DNA of 64,000 nucleotides from Advenella mandrilli. Lineage in GTDB: Bacteria; Pseudomonadota; Gammaproteobacteria; Burkholderiales; Burkholderiaceae_B. The position numbers were made by a program, and so were the translations under genes. Shown here piece after piece: positions 39,053 to 48,603 of the stretch; position 1 is the stretch's first letter, and each line of letters starts with the position of its first letter. The stretch covers positions 186,001 through 250,000 of the forward strand of contig NZ_JAENGP010000002.1 in the NCBI RefSeq assembly GCF_016595155.1, written 5' to 3'. The notes below the pieces were generated by a model. That model did no database searches. It was not told where the DNA came from and saw only the letters and a program-made list of their open reading frames with translations.

Positions 39053-41407
39053 CTACAGCGCCAGAACCAGTTTTTTACCCGCTACCGAACGTGAACAGCA
39101 AGACATCATTTTATTGTTCAGTTCTTTCTCGGACCGGGTCAACACCACGTCACGATGATCAACCTCACCCTGCACAACATTGACTTCACAAGAACCGCAC
39201 AAACCTTCACAGCAATCGCTCTGCACATCAATATTGGCACCTTGCAAGGCCTGCAATAAAGTTTGATCGGCAGCCACCGTCAAGGTAAGTCCGGAGTCTT
39301 TCAGTTCCACCTCAAAGGCATTTTCTTTGCTTGGATCCAGTGCCCCCAATACGGAATGGAAGTGCTCCATACGCAGGGCATCTTCAGGCCAGGTTTCACA
39401 GCATTGCTGCAAACCGTCCAGCATGCGGGTAGGGCCGCAGGCATAAATCTGGGTGTCCGGATCGGGCTTGGCCAATAAAGTGGCAAAGTCATTGCGATTG
39501 CCTTCATCACGGGCATATACCTTCAGACGGTCACCATGCAAGGCAGACAGCTCTTCAAGCAAGGCCATGGATGATCTTGAGCGGCCACTATAATGGATTT
39601 CATAATCAATGCCGCGCAATTTGGCTTCGCGTGCCATTGCACTGATTGGTGTAATACCAATACCACCGGCAACCAGGATCATTTTCTTCACGTCCGGATC
39701 CATGCGGAAATGATTGCGTGGCCCGCGAATCTGTATACGGTCACCCTGCTTGATGTTGTCATGAATCCAGGCAGAACCTCCCCGGCTTTCCGGGTCTTTC
39801 AGAATGGCAATTTCCAGATGGCCAGTATCTGCCGGGTCACTGCACAAAGAGTACTGGCGTGATATGCCGGTATCTCCACATTCAATATCAATATGTGCCC
39901 CAGGGGTCCAGCGTGGCAAAGGCTTGCCATCAGGCGAAACCAGCCTTAATTTAAGCGTATCGTCAGTGACAAGTATCGCCTGCTCCACCACAACAGGACG
40001 GCTGATGGCACTGGCCGATGGCTCACCCAGACGCAAAGGTGCGTGCAAATCCAGAATACCCGGATTGGTTCTTTCAGGGTTTTGTGCCGGATCCCACTCT
40101 ACCAGCAAGTGTTCAGGGCCACGGAATGAGGTGTTGGGCAAATAAGAGAATGTTTGCTCTGACAGCTTCATATGTGGCAGACGACGGGTAAACTCTTCCA
40201 GGAAAATTTGCAGTTCCATACGGGCCAGATTCTTGCCCATGCACTGGTGAGAACCATAACCGAAGGTGAGCTGCTCGCTGGCATTTTCACGGCGGATATC
40301 AAAGGTGCCGGCTTCTTCAAATTTACGGTCATCGTGGTTGGCAGAAGAAGAGACCATCAATAATTTTGCACCGGCCGGGATATCAACCTCGCCGATCCGG
40401 GTATCACAGGTCGCAAGACGGCGCCAGGCTGCAATTGAACCATTATGGCGCAGGCACTCTTCTACCGCATTCGGAATCAGGGCCGGGTCTTCACAAATTT
40501 CGCGCCAGGCATCAGGGTGCTGCAACAGGATTTTAATGGCATTGGCCGTGCCATGGGCAGTGGTTTCATGACCGGCCACAATACCGGCCATCATCATGGA
40601 GTGCAGGTAAGAATCGGTAATGACCTCGGGGTGATCTTTTTGCAGGCGGATACCATACTGCATCCAGCCTCCACCCTCTGGATTCTGGCGCATTTTCTCA
40701 AGAATTTTGCCCGACAATTGCCAGAAATTACCAACGGCATGCGCCACTTTAATCTGTTCTTCCGGCCCTGGCCTGCCCCAGGTATTGACCGTATGCGCAA
40801 TAGAATATTGACGCAATAAATCCATGTCTTCTTCAGGAACGCCAAGGAAATGCAGACCCACAACCAAAGGGGCCTCCCACAGCATCTGGTTAACCAGATC
40901 AGCCTTGCCATCATTGATGAACTTGTCTACATACTGACGTGCCAGTTTCCTGACCAATGGTTCATGCTGCTTTAATGCTTCAGGTGTAAAGGGTTCTATC
41001 AGCAAGCGGCGACGGGCCATATGTGCTGGCTCGTCTTCGTTAACCAGGGTACGGCTCATGCCATAATCATAAGAAGCCAGTACCGCATTGGCTTCATCAC
41101 TGTTTGGCGTGATTTTTTCCAGTGCAATGGAAGGGCTGAAGGTTTTATTGTCCCGGAAAACCGCCTTGACATCGTCATAGCGGGTCACAATCCAGTAGCC
41201 CAGTTTCGGACTGTAAAAAACCGGTTCTTCTTCACGGGCCCAACGTACATAATCGGGCGGGCTTTGCTGATAATCGTTAGAAAACGGATCAAACGCTGCT
41301 GCACCTGCACTTACCGGGCACCCATTGGCCGATAACGGTTTGTTGTTACTGAATGCGCTATGATCAATAGGGCAGCGGGAAACGCCTGTTTTAGCTGTTT
41401 GATTCAT
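39053..41407 (-). CDS. Self-sufficient cytochrome P450-reductase fusion (CYP116B type)
   Basis: 784 residues from the ATG at 41407, which has GAGG eight bases upstream; a start at 41428 is possible. Domain order: P450 (about 20-445; I-helix AGHETT at 278-283; haem Cys at about 389 in FGYGSHQCMGKN), FMN/NAD(P)H reductase of the phthalate-dioxygenase type (RQYSLCSDP near 517, GGIGITPIS near 581, YACGP), and a C-terminal plant-type [2Fe-2S] ferredoxin (CCEGLCGSCEV). All electron-transfer parts are in one chain. Such enzymes hydroxylate or O-dealkylate varied aromatics and alkanes. Follows a Bug receptor on the same strand, 80 bases on. Confidence 0.96.
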   Translation of the reverse strand: MNQTAKTGVSRCPIDHSAFSNNKPLSANGCPVSAGAAAFDPFSNDYQQSPPDYVRWAREEEPVFYSPKLGYWIVTRYDDVKAVFRDNKTFSPSIALEKITPNSDEANAVLASYDYGMSRTLVNEDEPAHMARRRLLIEPFTPEALKQHEPLVRKLARQYVDKFINDGKADLVNQMLWEAPLVVGLHFLGVPEEDMDLLRQYSIAHTVNTWGRPGPEEQIKVAHAVGNFWQLSGKILEKMRQNPEGGGWMQYGIRLQKDHPEVITDSYLHSMMMAGIVAGHETTAHGTANAIKILLQHPDAWREICEDPALIPNAVEECLRHNGSIAAWRRLATCDTRIGEVDIPAGAKLLMVSSSANHDDRKFEEAGTFDIRRENASEQLTFGYGSHQCMGKNLARMELQIFLEEFTRRLPHMKLSEQTFSYLPNTSFRGPEHLLVEWDPAQNPERTNPGILDLHAPLRLGEPSASAISRPVVVEQAILVTDDTLKLRLVSPDGKPLPRWTPGAHIDIECGDTGISRQYSLCSDPADTGHLEIAILKDPESRGGSAWIHDNIKQGDRIQIRGPRNHFRMDPDVKKMILVAGGIGITPISAMAREAKLRGIDYEIHYSGRSRSSMALLEELSALHGDRLKVYARDEGNRNDFATLLAKPDPDTQIYACGPTRMLDGLQQCCETWPEDALRMEHFHSVLGALDPSKENAFEVELKDSGLTLTVAADQTLLQALQGANIDVQSDCCEGLCGSCEVNVVQGEVDHRDVVLTRSEKELNNKMMSCCSRSVAGKKLVLAL

Positions 41408-41487
41408 TTCATTTACCTCTGTCATCATTTATGTCATGGTGATTGGTATAAAGTTTAAATTTATACCAATCAATATTGCCTTGTGTA

Positions 41488-42471
41488 TTAGTCCAACGTA
41501 ATGTTCAGATCGCTGATCAGTTTGTGCCAGCGCTCACGTTCTTTTTCCAGCAGCTCACTATATTCTTCTGCTGTATTGCCAACCGGTTCAATACCGAAAT
41601 CAATCATCTTCTGTTTGACGGCCGGTTCATTAATCACATCAACCACTTTTTTATTTAAGGTTGAAATAATTTCTTTTGGCGTGCCTTCCGTGGTTACCAT
41701 TCCTACCAGCGCCGCTGCCTCAACCCCTTCATACCCGGCTTCGGCAAAAGTGGGCACATCAGGCAACTGGGCCAAACGTACGCCATTGGCCACGGCAAGT
41801 GCCTTGACCCTGCCACCTTTAATGAAACCGGCACCCGCCGCCAGATCCACCATCATTGCCTGTACCTGGCCGCCCGCCACATCTGACAGGGAAGGCGCTG
41901 CACCACGGTAAGGGACATGGACAATATCAATACCCGCTTCCACTTTCAGCAGTTCCATTGCCAGGTGATGCGGGCTGCCGGCACCGGCCGAACCGTAGTT
42001 AAGCTTGCCTGCATTGTCTTTAACGTTCTTGATGAACTCATCAACGCTATTGATATTGGATTGGGGTGAAACCACCAGAATCATGGGGAATTTACCCATC
42101 AAGGTAACCGGTTCCAGATCCTGGATCGGGTCATAGCTTAATTTTTTGTAAAGCGCCGAGTTAAAAACCATGGTGCCGTTATCGGCCGACAAAACGGTAT
42201 AACCATCGGCTGTGGCACGGGCGGTATCAACCGCTGCAATGGCGGTATTGCCGCCTGGTTTGTTATCGACCAATACGGTTTGACCGATTTTTTCAGATAA
42301 AGGCTGTGCAATGGTGCGGGCCAGAAAATCCGAGCCACCACCAGCGGGATACGGCACAATCCAACGCACCTGTTTTTCAGGATAATTTTCTGAACTGGCA
42401 TAAGCAACTGAGATACCCAGTGCAGATACTGCTAACAAACCGGCGCTACAGGCCTTTTTAAAAAACGTCAT
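41488..42471 (-). CDS. Bug/TctC-family periplasmic solute receptor
   Basis: 327 residues. CTAAGGAGACT precedes the ATG. Signal peptide ends near GISVAYA; mature start ENYPEKQVRWIVPYPAGGGSD and block DIVHVPYRGAAPSLSDVAGGQ are typical. It heads a two-gene set with the P450 fusion and is divergent from an IclR regulator, so it probably binds the compound oxidised by that P450. Confidence 0.93.
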   Translation of the reverse strand: MTFFKKACSAGLLAVSALGISVAYASSENYPEKQVRWIVPYPAGGGSDFLARTIAQPLSEKIGQTVLVDNKPGGNTAIAAVDTARATADGYTVLSADNGTMVFNSALYKKLSYDPIQDLEPVTLMGKFPMILVVSPQSNINSVDEFIKNVKDNAGKLNYGSAGAGSPHHLAMELLKVEAGIDIVHVPYRGAAPSLSDVAGGQVQAMMVDLAAGAGFIKGGRVKALAVANGVRLAQLPDVPTFAEAGYEGVEAAALVGMVTTEGTPKEIISTLNKKVVDVINEPAVKQKMIDFGIEPVGNTAEEYSELLEKERERWHKLISDLNITLD

Positions 42472-42515
42472 GAAGAGTCTCCTTAGTGTTCAATGTCCTT
42501 CCCGCGTAAATGATA

Positions 42516-42528
42516 TACGCATTGCGTA
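42516..42528. promoter_or_regulatory. Short palindrome, candidate IclR operator
   Basis: TACGCA-t-TGCGTA, a perfect 13-base palindrome, lies between the divergent Bug receptor (start 42471) and IclR (start 42637) genes, 45 bases from the former. Position fits an operator; the assignment is inference. Confidence 0.4.
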
Positions 42529-42636
42529 ATTTTTACATTCGGGTTAACCTGTATCCCAACACTTTTTTTGTAAAAAAAACCTTCGCCTGTAATTTGATAT
42601 ATATTCTTGTAAACGAGTAACAAGGCACTATTCACC

Positions 42637-43452
42637 ATGAAAACAGCAGAAAAACCACAAACCACGCCCGACCGCAGGCAGCGTGTCCAGGCTGCGGAAA
42701 CCGGCTTTGCCGTCCTGAAAGGGTTAGCAAGAATGGGGGGCAGCGCCAGCCTGACCGCCCTGGCCAGTCACGTAAACGAAAATCCGGCCAAGGTTCACCG
42801 TTATCTGGCCAGCCTGATAGAAGAAGAGCTGGTGATCCAGGATCCGGAATCACAGCAGTATCGCCTGAGTATGGAAGCCATGTTTATTGGCCTGTCTGCC
42901 ATGCGCCAGTCTGACCCGATCCGGCTGGGCGAGCCTGCCCTGATCCGCCTGCGGGAAAATCTTGAAGTAACGTGTTTTATTGCGGTGATGGGCAATAAGG
43001 GGCCGGTCATCGTCCGTTTTGAAGAGCCCAGCCTGCCGGTCACCGTTAACGTACGGGTGGGTTCGGTGCTGCCCCTGCTCACCTCGGCAACCGGCCGGGT
43101 GTTCCTGGGCCTGCAAAATGACCGGCAGGTTAAACAGCTGGCGCAAGAGGAAATGGAAAAAGCGGCCATTTCACCCAATACCGAAAAAATCTCTGATCTT
43201 GACGGTTTTATTACGCAACTGCGTGATGAAGTGCAAAAACGTCACTGTGCCATTGTGAAAGACACGAATTTACGGGGTATCAGCGCAGTGGCGGCACCTG
43301 TTTATAACTATGCCGGGCAGTTATGCGCCGTGATCACGGCTTTGGGCGCAACCGGTGGCTTTGATGCCAGTGTGAATGGGGAAATAAGCCATCAGGTGCA
43401 AGAGGAAGCGAGGCTGGTGAGTGCTGAGTTGGGGTATGTGGGTGCAGTATAG
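42637..43452 (+). CDS. IclR-family transcriptional regulator
   Basis: 271 residues: winged HTH (AAETGFAVLKGLARMGGSAS, then ENPAKVHRYLASLIEEELV) and IclR effector domain (SATGRVFLGL, GISAVAAPVYNYAGQLCAVI). It is divergent from the Bug-P450 fusion pair and probably controls it in response to the substrate. Confidence 0.93.
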   Translation: MKTAEKPQTTPDRRQRVQAAETGFAVLKGLARMGGSASLTALASHVNENPAKVHRYLASLIEEELVIQDPESQQYRLSMEAMFIGLSAMRQSDPIRLGEPALIRLRENLEVTCFIAVMGNKGPVIVRFEEPSLPVTVNVRVGSVLPLLTSATGRVFLGLQNDRQVKQLAQEEMEKAAISPNTEKISDLDGFITQLRDEVQKRHCAIVKDTNLRGISAVAAPVYNYAGQLCAVITALGATGGFDASVNGEISHQVQEEARLVSAELGYVGAV

Positions 43453-43478
43453 GCGTTTCTTCAGGATGTTGGTGGTAT

Positions 43479-43502
43479 GCATTCCCACGCAGGAGCGTGG
43501 AA
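43479..43502. repeat. Palindromic dispersed repeat, copy 2
   Basis: GCATTCCCACGC-agga-GCGTGGAA with one bulge. On the minus strand the core reads GCTCCTGCGTGGGA, the same as in the copy at 20041 on the plus strand. It sits exactly where similarity of the RhuM remnant ends. Confidence 0.7.
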
Positions 43503-43510
43503 CGAGGAAT

Positions 43511-43831
43511 CTTAAAACCAACGGTGATAATAGCCTGAAGGTTGTAATGCTTGGTGCGGTAGTTCTTCCCGTCACGGGCAGTTATTAAGTAATCCTTAAT
43601 AACTGCTTCGGGTAACAACTCGCCATCATCAAAAACCCGCTTCAAATGCTGGTTGATGGCAGGCACAGTGACATCGTAAAACGCTGCCATCATCTTCTGG
43701 GTCAGCCAGATATTTTCATCCTCATAACGCATTTCAACGGATTGCTTTTGATCACCCGTAGCCGCAACAAAGGTCAGATATTCTGCCGCTGAGGAGCGAA
43801 CGATGGACGCTGGCTGTTTCTTATTCGACAT
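43511..43831 (-). pseudogene. Truncated RhuM-family gene
   Basis: From the ATG at 43831 the first 107 residues (including YEDENIWLTQKMMAAFYDV and NTKHYNLQA-like KHYNLQAIITVGFK) match the N-terminus of RhuM/virulence-protein family proteins, which are usually over 300 residues. After GFK the frame runs into the palindromic repeat and then antisense to iclR, so the rest is lost. It starts five bases after mnmE ends. RhuM genes are often carried with restriction or mobile loci. Confidence 0.8.
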
Positions 43832-43836
43832 CAGGC

Positions 43837-45246
43837 CTACTTCCCAATACAAAACGAAGAAAAAATCTCCCCCAGCAAATCATCGCTGCTGAACTGCCCG
43901 GTGATCTTACACAACTCATCATGCGCCAGCCTTAATTCCTCAGCAAACAAATCCAGCACGCGATCATCATAGCTGGCATGTTCTTCCGCCATTGCCAAAT
44001 GCTCACTGGCGCTGTTTAAGGCGTGCAGGTGGCGTTCACGGGCCAGCCAGGGAGATTCGGCACTGGGGTTCCAGCCTGCGATGTCCAGCAGCTTCTGGCG
44101 CAGCGCATCCAGCCCGGTTTCCTTTTTGGCCGACACCAGAATACCCGTTGCCTCATGCCCCGCTTCTTCAGTGGTTTCACTAAGCTGCCGGTTCAATACC
44201 GCCGCTTCTTCTTCACTTAACAAGTCCAGCTTGTTGAATACTTTCAAGACCGGGGTACGGGCCGGCAATCGGCGGGTGATGTCCGCATCCAGCTCATCAT
44301 TGGGTGAACGGGCATCCTGTAAATGAACAATCACATTGGCTTTTTCTATCTCGGCCCAGGTTCGGGCAATGCCAATGCTTTCCACGGTATCGTCGGTTTC
44401 CCGCAGGCCGGCGGTGTCCACGATATGAATCGGTACCCCCTGGATATGAATCTGCTGGATCACCTTGTCGCGCGTAGTGCCGGCAATGGGGGTCACAATG
44501 GCCACATCATCACCCGCCAACGCATTCAACAGGCTGGATTTACCTACATTGGGCTGCCCGGCCAGCACCACATGCATGCCTTCACGCAAAATCATGCCTT
44601 GTTTAGCCTGCTTGATCAGATGCTGCAAATCATCCTGAATGCTTTGCAGTTCTTCCCTGGCCTGGTATTTTTCAAGGAACTCAATTTCTTCTTCAGGGAA
44701 ATCCAGGGTGGCTTCCACCAGCATGCGCAAGTGGATCACCCGGTCTGCCAGTGCATTGACCAGGCCAGAAAATGCACCGCTTAACGACTCCATCGCGCTG
44801 CGGGCGGCGGCTTCGGAAGAAGCGTCAATCAGGTCGGCAACGGCTTCGGCCTGGGCCAGGTCAAGCCGGTTATTCAGGAAAGCACGCTGGGTAAACTCGC
44901 CGGGTTCGGCATGACGCAGGCCCATTTGCATTTCCCGGGCCACCTCAAGGCAACGGTCAATAATGCGCTTTAAAACCGCCGGGCCACCATGCCCCTGTAA
45001 TTCCAGCACATCTTCACCCGTATAGGAATGCGGGCCTTTGAAGAACAGGGCGATGCCTTCATCAATCGCCTGCCCGTTTGCATCACTAAATGGCAAGTAA
45101 TGCGCATGGCGGGCAGTCAGGTCCCGGCCAAAAAAGCGGCCGATAAACGCCACCAGATCCGGGGCCGAAACCCGAACCACACCAATACCACCCCGTCCGG
45201 GAGCTGTTGCAATGGCAACAATAGGATCTTTGTTTGAAATAGTCAT
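43837..45246 (-). CDS. mnmE: tRNA modification GTPase MnmE
   Basis: 469 residues. With MnmG it installs the 5-carboxymethylaminomethyl group on wobble U34. N-terminal folate-binding domain ([19 protein letters not shown]), central GTPase with [24 protein letters not shown] and NKLD, and the catalytic C-terminal CIGK. It is normally next to yidC; here it is 25 kb away and faces it. Confidence 0.98.
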   Translation of the reverse strand: MTISNKDPIVAIATAPGRGGIGVVRVSAPDLVAFIGRFFGRDLTARHAHYLPFSDANGQAIDEGIALFFKGPHSYTGEDVLELQGHGGPAVLKRIIDRCLEVAREMQMGLRHAEPGEFTQRAFLNNRLDLAQAEAVADLIDASSEAAARSAMESLSGAFSGLVNALADRVIHLRMLVEATLDFPEEEIEFLEKYQAREELQSIQDDLQHLIKQAKQGMILREGMHVVLAGQPNVGKSSLLNALAGDDVAIVTPIAGTTRDKVIQQIHIQGVPIHIVDTAGLRETDDTVESIGIARTWAEIEKANVIVHLQDARSPNDELDADITRRLPARTPVLKVFNKLDLLSEEEAAVLNRQLSETTEEAGHEATGILVSAKKETGLDALRQKLLDIAGWNPSAESPWLARERHLHALNSASEHLAMAEEHASYDDRVLDLFAEELRLAHDELCKITGQFSSDDLLGEIFSSFCIGK

Positions 45247-45361
45247 TTTTTATGCCGAATAATCAGATACACCGGAATTATAAGTGGTACGGTTCAAAAG
45301 AATCTTTTAGGGCATAATATACCCGAAGTAATCATTCTTCCATCAACCTGCCATTTGCCCA

Positions 45362-46051
45362 ATGCGTATTTTACTAATTGAAGACGAACCCGATCTGGCT
45401 CAATGGTTAATGCGAAGCCTGCACAAACAGGCCGGCTTCACCATTGAATGGTCCAATGACGGTTTGGTCGCCTACAAGCGACTGCATGTAGAAGAGTTCG
45501 ATGCCATTATCCTTGACTTGGGCATTCCCGGCATGGATGGCAATACCCTCCTAAGCCGGCTGCGGGCCGAAGATGACCGCACGCCCATCCTTATTCTAAC
45601 TGCACGGGATTCCCTGGCCGATCGTGTGGATACCCTGGAATCCGGTGCGGATGACTTCCTGCCAAAGCCTTTCAGGATTGAAGAACTGGTTGCCAGGCTT
45701 AATGCCCTTATACGCAGAAGCCGTGGCAGGGACAAACCACGCTTGAGCTGTGGCGATCTGAGCTACGATGTGGGAAAACACCACTTCCTGATCAACCAGC
45801 AAATGCTGCAAGTAACTCCCCGGGAAAGTGAAGTACTGGCCATCCTTATACAGAAAAGTGAAGAACCGGTCAACAAGCAGTTTATACTTGAACGTTTGCT
45901 GGCTAATGGTGCAGATGATGAGATCGGCATAGAGTCCATTGAAGTAATCATTCACCGTTTGCGCAAGAAGCTTCAGCAATCCACAGTACAAATCACTACA
46001 TTGCGTGGTATTGGCTATTGCCTGGAACCTATTTCCAACGATGAAATTTAA
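45362..46051 (+). CDS. tctD: OmpR-family response regulator (TctD-like)
   Basis: 229 residues: receiver domain with the acidic pair at 7-9, phospho-acceptor Asp52 (IILDLGIPGMDG), Thr80 and Lys102, then a winged-helix DNA-binding domain (about 130-225). It overlaps the histidine kinase by 11 bases and stands before tctCBA, so it is the likely activator of the tricarboxylate transporter. Confidence 0.9.
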   Translation: MRILLIEDEPDLAQWLMRSLHKQAGFTIEWSNDGLVAYKRLHVEEFDAIILDLGIPGMDGNTLLSRLRAEDDRTPILILTARDSLADRVDTLESGADDFLPKPFRIEELVARLNALIRRSRGRDKPRLSCGDLSYDVGKHHFLINQQMLQVTPRESEVLAILIQKSEEPVNKQFILERLLANGADDEIGIESIEVIIHRLRKKLQQSTVQITTLRGIGYCLEPISNDEI

Positions 46052-47459
46052 AAGCCTGACTTCAACATTATTATGGCTATTAATACCCGCATTGGTCATC
46101 ACCATGCTAATTTCACTTTGGGTTTCAAACGTGGAATTAAAGGGGCAGGTCAACAAGGCATTTGACCGTTCCCTGGCCGGTGCCATCCGTTCAATTGAAG
46201 TGAATATCAAGACGCAAGATGGCGGGCTGGCTATGGAACAACCCTTCTATATGCTTGAGTTCTTCGAATTGACCACGCGTAGTACCGCTTATTTCAGGGT
46301 AGCAACCGAAGACCGGCTGACAGAAATCGGTTACACCGACCTGCCCACGCCTGACATGCCACTGGAAACCGGCAAAGCCGTTTTTTATAACCAGGATTAT
46401 CTTGGCCAGCCCATGCGGATTGCCGCCATTGCCATTCGCCCCGAAAACGGCCTGCTTTATAATCCGGACAGCCGTATCATCATTCAAGTTGCCGAAAGCA
46501 TGGCCAGCCGTGAAGATTTTATTAACCAGCTCATCTGGCAATCGATACGCAAAGACTTTATTGTGCTTTGCATTTTTATCATTTTGCTCTCAGGGGGGAT
46601 TATTGTTTCACTTCGCCCCTTAAAAAAACTTAGCAAAGAAATCAAAAACCGTTCCTTTGATAATTTGCTGCCTATTGATGAAAAAGAATTACCAAAGGAA
46701 ATCAAACCGCTGGTACAGGCCATCAATCTTCACCTGAAACGTTACCTCAACAAAAACATTACTCAGCAACAGTTTCTTGATGATGCCTCTCACCAATTAC
46801 GCACGCCCCTTTCAGTTTTATCCATGCAGGTGGACTATGCAAGGAAACTGGCTAAAACCAATGAAATGGAAGAGGTATTAACCGCCATACAACAAAGACT
46901 GGGCAATACCATTCAACTAACCAACCAGTTACTGGCATTAGCCAAGGTACGTGATGCCGCAGATAAACTGACGGCCAATGTTCCACGTGAAACAATTGAT
47001 ATCTGCCAGCTGGCTGCCCAAGTGGTGAGTAATTTATTACCTACGGCACGCAAGAAAAGACTGGATTACGGTCAGGAATTACCCAACCATCCAATCATGA
47101 TTAACGGTATTGAATGGCTTGTCAAAGAAGCCCTAAACAATATAGTCAGCAATGCCATTAAATATTGCCCTTCTGGTTCCCGCATTACGGTATCTGTCCT
47201 GGAAGAAAAAACGCATATTATTTTACAGGTTGAAGATAATGGACCTGGCATGAGTCCAGAAGACATTGCCTTGGCTGGCAAACGCTTTCGCAGGGGAGCA
47301 TCAGGAAAGGAAAAATACGGCTCTGGCCTGGGATTGGCAATTGTGCAAACCATTGTAGAAATTAACCTGGCCAAATTAGAAATTTTTTCCAAAACCAATG
47401 AAAAAGGACTAGTTGTACAACTGATTTTCAATAAAAATCCTATGGATAACCCTGAATAA
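46041..47459 (+). CDS. tctE: Sensor histidine kinase (TctE-like)
   Basis: 472 residues from the ATG at 46041. Two membrane segments (about 8-29 and 166-188) enclose a periplasmic sensor of the 2CSK_N type. The H-box is DASHQLRTPLSVL, followed by the ATP lid motifs DNGPGMS and GSGLGLAIV. Probably senses the tricarboxylate, alone or with the receptor TctC. Co-transcribed with the response regulator. Confidence 0.9.
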   Translation: MKFKSLTSTLLWLLIPALVITMLISLWVSNVELKGQVNKAFDRSLAGAIRSIEVNIKTQDGGLAMEQPFYMLEFFELTTRSTAYFRVATEDRLTEIGYTDLPTPDMPLETGKAVFYNQDYLGQPMRIAAIAIRPENGLLYNPDSRIIIQVAESMASREDFINQLIWQSIRKDFIVLCIFIILLSGGIIVSLRPLKKLSKEIKNRSFDNLLPIDEKELPKEIKPLVQAINLHLKRYLNKNITQQQFLDDASHQLRTPLSVLSMQVDYARKLAKTNEMEEVLTAIQQRLGNTIQLTNQLLALAKVRDAADKLTANVPRETIDICQLAAQVVSNLLPTARKKRLDYGQELPNHPIMINGIEWLVKEALNNIVSNAIKYCPSGSRITVSVLEEKTHIILQVEDNGPGMSPEDIALAGKRFRRGASGKEKYGSGLGLAIVQTIVEINLAKLEIFSKTNEKGLVVQLIFNKNPMDNPE

Positions 47460-47539
47460 GTTCATTTTTCATCATTTTGAAAGGTAATCGAAAGCTTCAT
47501 TTTTGTATCGTTAAGTCCTTACCTTTAAAGGAGACTGCA

Positions 47540-48535
47540 ATGAAGTTTTATAAAAAAACATTATCTTTCTTGGCCGCTAGCCTGCTTGGCCTTTCTACCT
47601 TGGGTACTGCCCAGGCACAGGAACAACCTAAAAAGCCGGAATGTATCGCACCGGCACAGCCAGGAGGCGGTTTTGACCTAACCTGTCGTCTGGCCTTAAA
47701 CGGTTTTGCCCAAACCAAAATTCTTGAAGCCCCCATGCGAACCATTTACATGCCAGGTGGCATTGGCGCCGTGGCCTATAACAATATCGTGGCCCAACGA
47801 CCCGCTGATGGCAATGCCATTGTTGCCTTTTCGGGCGGCTCACTGCTTAACCTGGCTCAGGGTAAATTTGGCAAATACAATGTTAATGACGTTAAATGGC
47901 TGGCAGCGGTAGGCAGTGATTACGGTGTCGCCATTGTACGTAACGACTCTCCCTATACCGACCTCAAGTCCCTGATGGAAGCATTCAAGGCAGATCCCAC
48001 CAAGATTGTGCTGGGTGCAGGTGGTTCAGTTGGTAGCCAGGACTGGATGAAAGCGGCCCTTACTGCCAAAGCAGCCGGTGTTGATTACAAAAAAATGCGT
48101 TTTGTTGCTTTTGAAGGCGGCGGTGAAGCGGTAACCGCCTTGCGCGGCGGACATATCCAAGCCTATATGGGGGATGCTGCAGAAGCCCGTACCATGCTTG
48201 ATGGTGGTGCACCCATCAAGATTCTGGCCGTTTTCAATGATAAACGTTTGCCTGGAAAAATGTCGGATATTCCTACCGCCGCAGAGCAGGGATTTGATAT
48301 CAATTGGCCAATTATTCGCGGTTTCTACGTTGGTCCAAAAGTGTCAGATCCTGAATACAACTGGTGGGTTGACGCTTTTAATAAACTCATGAAAACGCCC
48401 GAATTTGCCAGCATGCAAGAACAGCAAGGTTTGTTCCCGTTTGACAAAACCGGGGCAGAGCTGGATAGCTATGTCAAGGAGCGTGTTCAGTTTTATACCG
48501 AACTGGCTGATTCTTTTGGCCTGATCAAAAAATAA
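47540..48535 (+). CDS. tctC: Tripartite tricarboxylate transporter receptor TctC
   Basis: 331 residues from the ATG at 47540, preceded by AAAGGAGAC. Signal peptide ends near GTAQAQ. The mature start KKPECIAPAQPGGGFDLTCR, with a Cys and the PGGGFDLTCR loop, is that of classical TctC citrate receptors and differs from the Bug receptors of this window. Followed by a hairpin, then tctB and tctA. Confidence 0.94.
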   Translation: MKFYKKTLSFLAASLLGLSTLGTAQAQEQPKKPECIAPAQPGGGFDLTCRLALNGFAQTKILEAPMRTIYMPGGIGAVAYNNIVAQRPADGNAIVAFSGGSLLNLAQGKFGKYNVNDVKWLAAVGSDYGVAIVRNDSPYTDLKSLMEAFKADPTKIVLGAGGSVGSQDWMKAALTAKAAGVDYKKMRFVAFEGGGEAVTALRGGHIQAYMGDAAEARTMLDGGAPIKILAVFNDKRLPGKMSDIPTAAEQGFDINWPIIRGFYVGPKVSDPEYNWWVDAFNKLMKTPEFASMQEQQGLFPFDKTGAELDSYVKERVQFYTELADSFGLIKK

Positions 48536-48551
48536 TTCAATAAAAAACCGC

Positions 48552-48578
48552 AAGTTCCCCTGCCATGTGGGGGAACTT
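48552..48578 (+). promoter_or_regulatory. Intercistronic hairpin between tctC and tctB
   Basis: Perfect 9-bp stem AAGTTCCCC/GGGGAACTT, no T-run. Its place after the receptor gene suggests a stabiliser or partial terminator that lets the receptor be made in excess over the membrane subunits. Confidence 0.6.
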
Positions 48579-48603
48579 CAACGTATATTTTAAAGGTACT
48601 CTT

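Noticed and set aside
43334-43510. C-terminal part of the RhuM frame as real protein
   Set aside because: It reads through the palindromic repeat and antisense to iclR, with His/Pro-rich low-complexity sequence and no RhuM similarity.
45596-46210. A 204-residue frame antisense to the two-component genes
   Set aside because: Antisense shadow of tctD/tctE; no domain.
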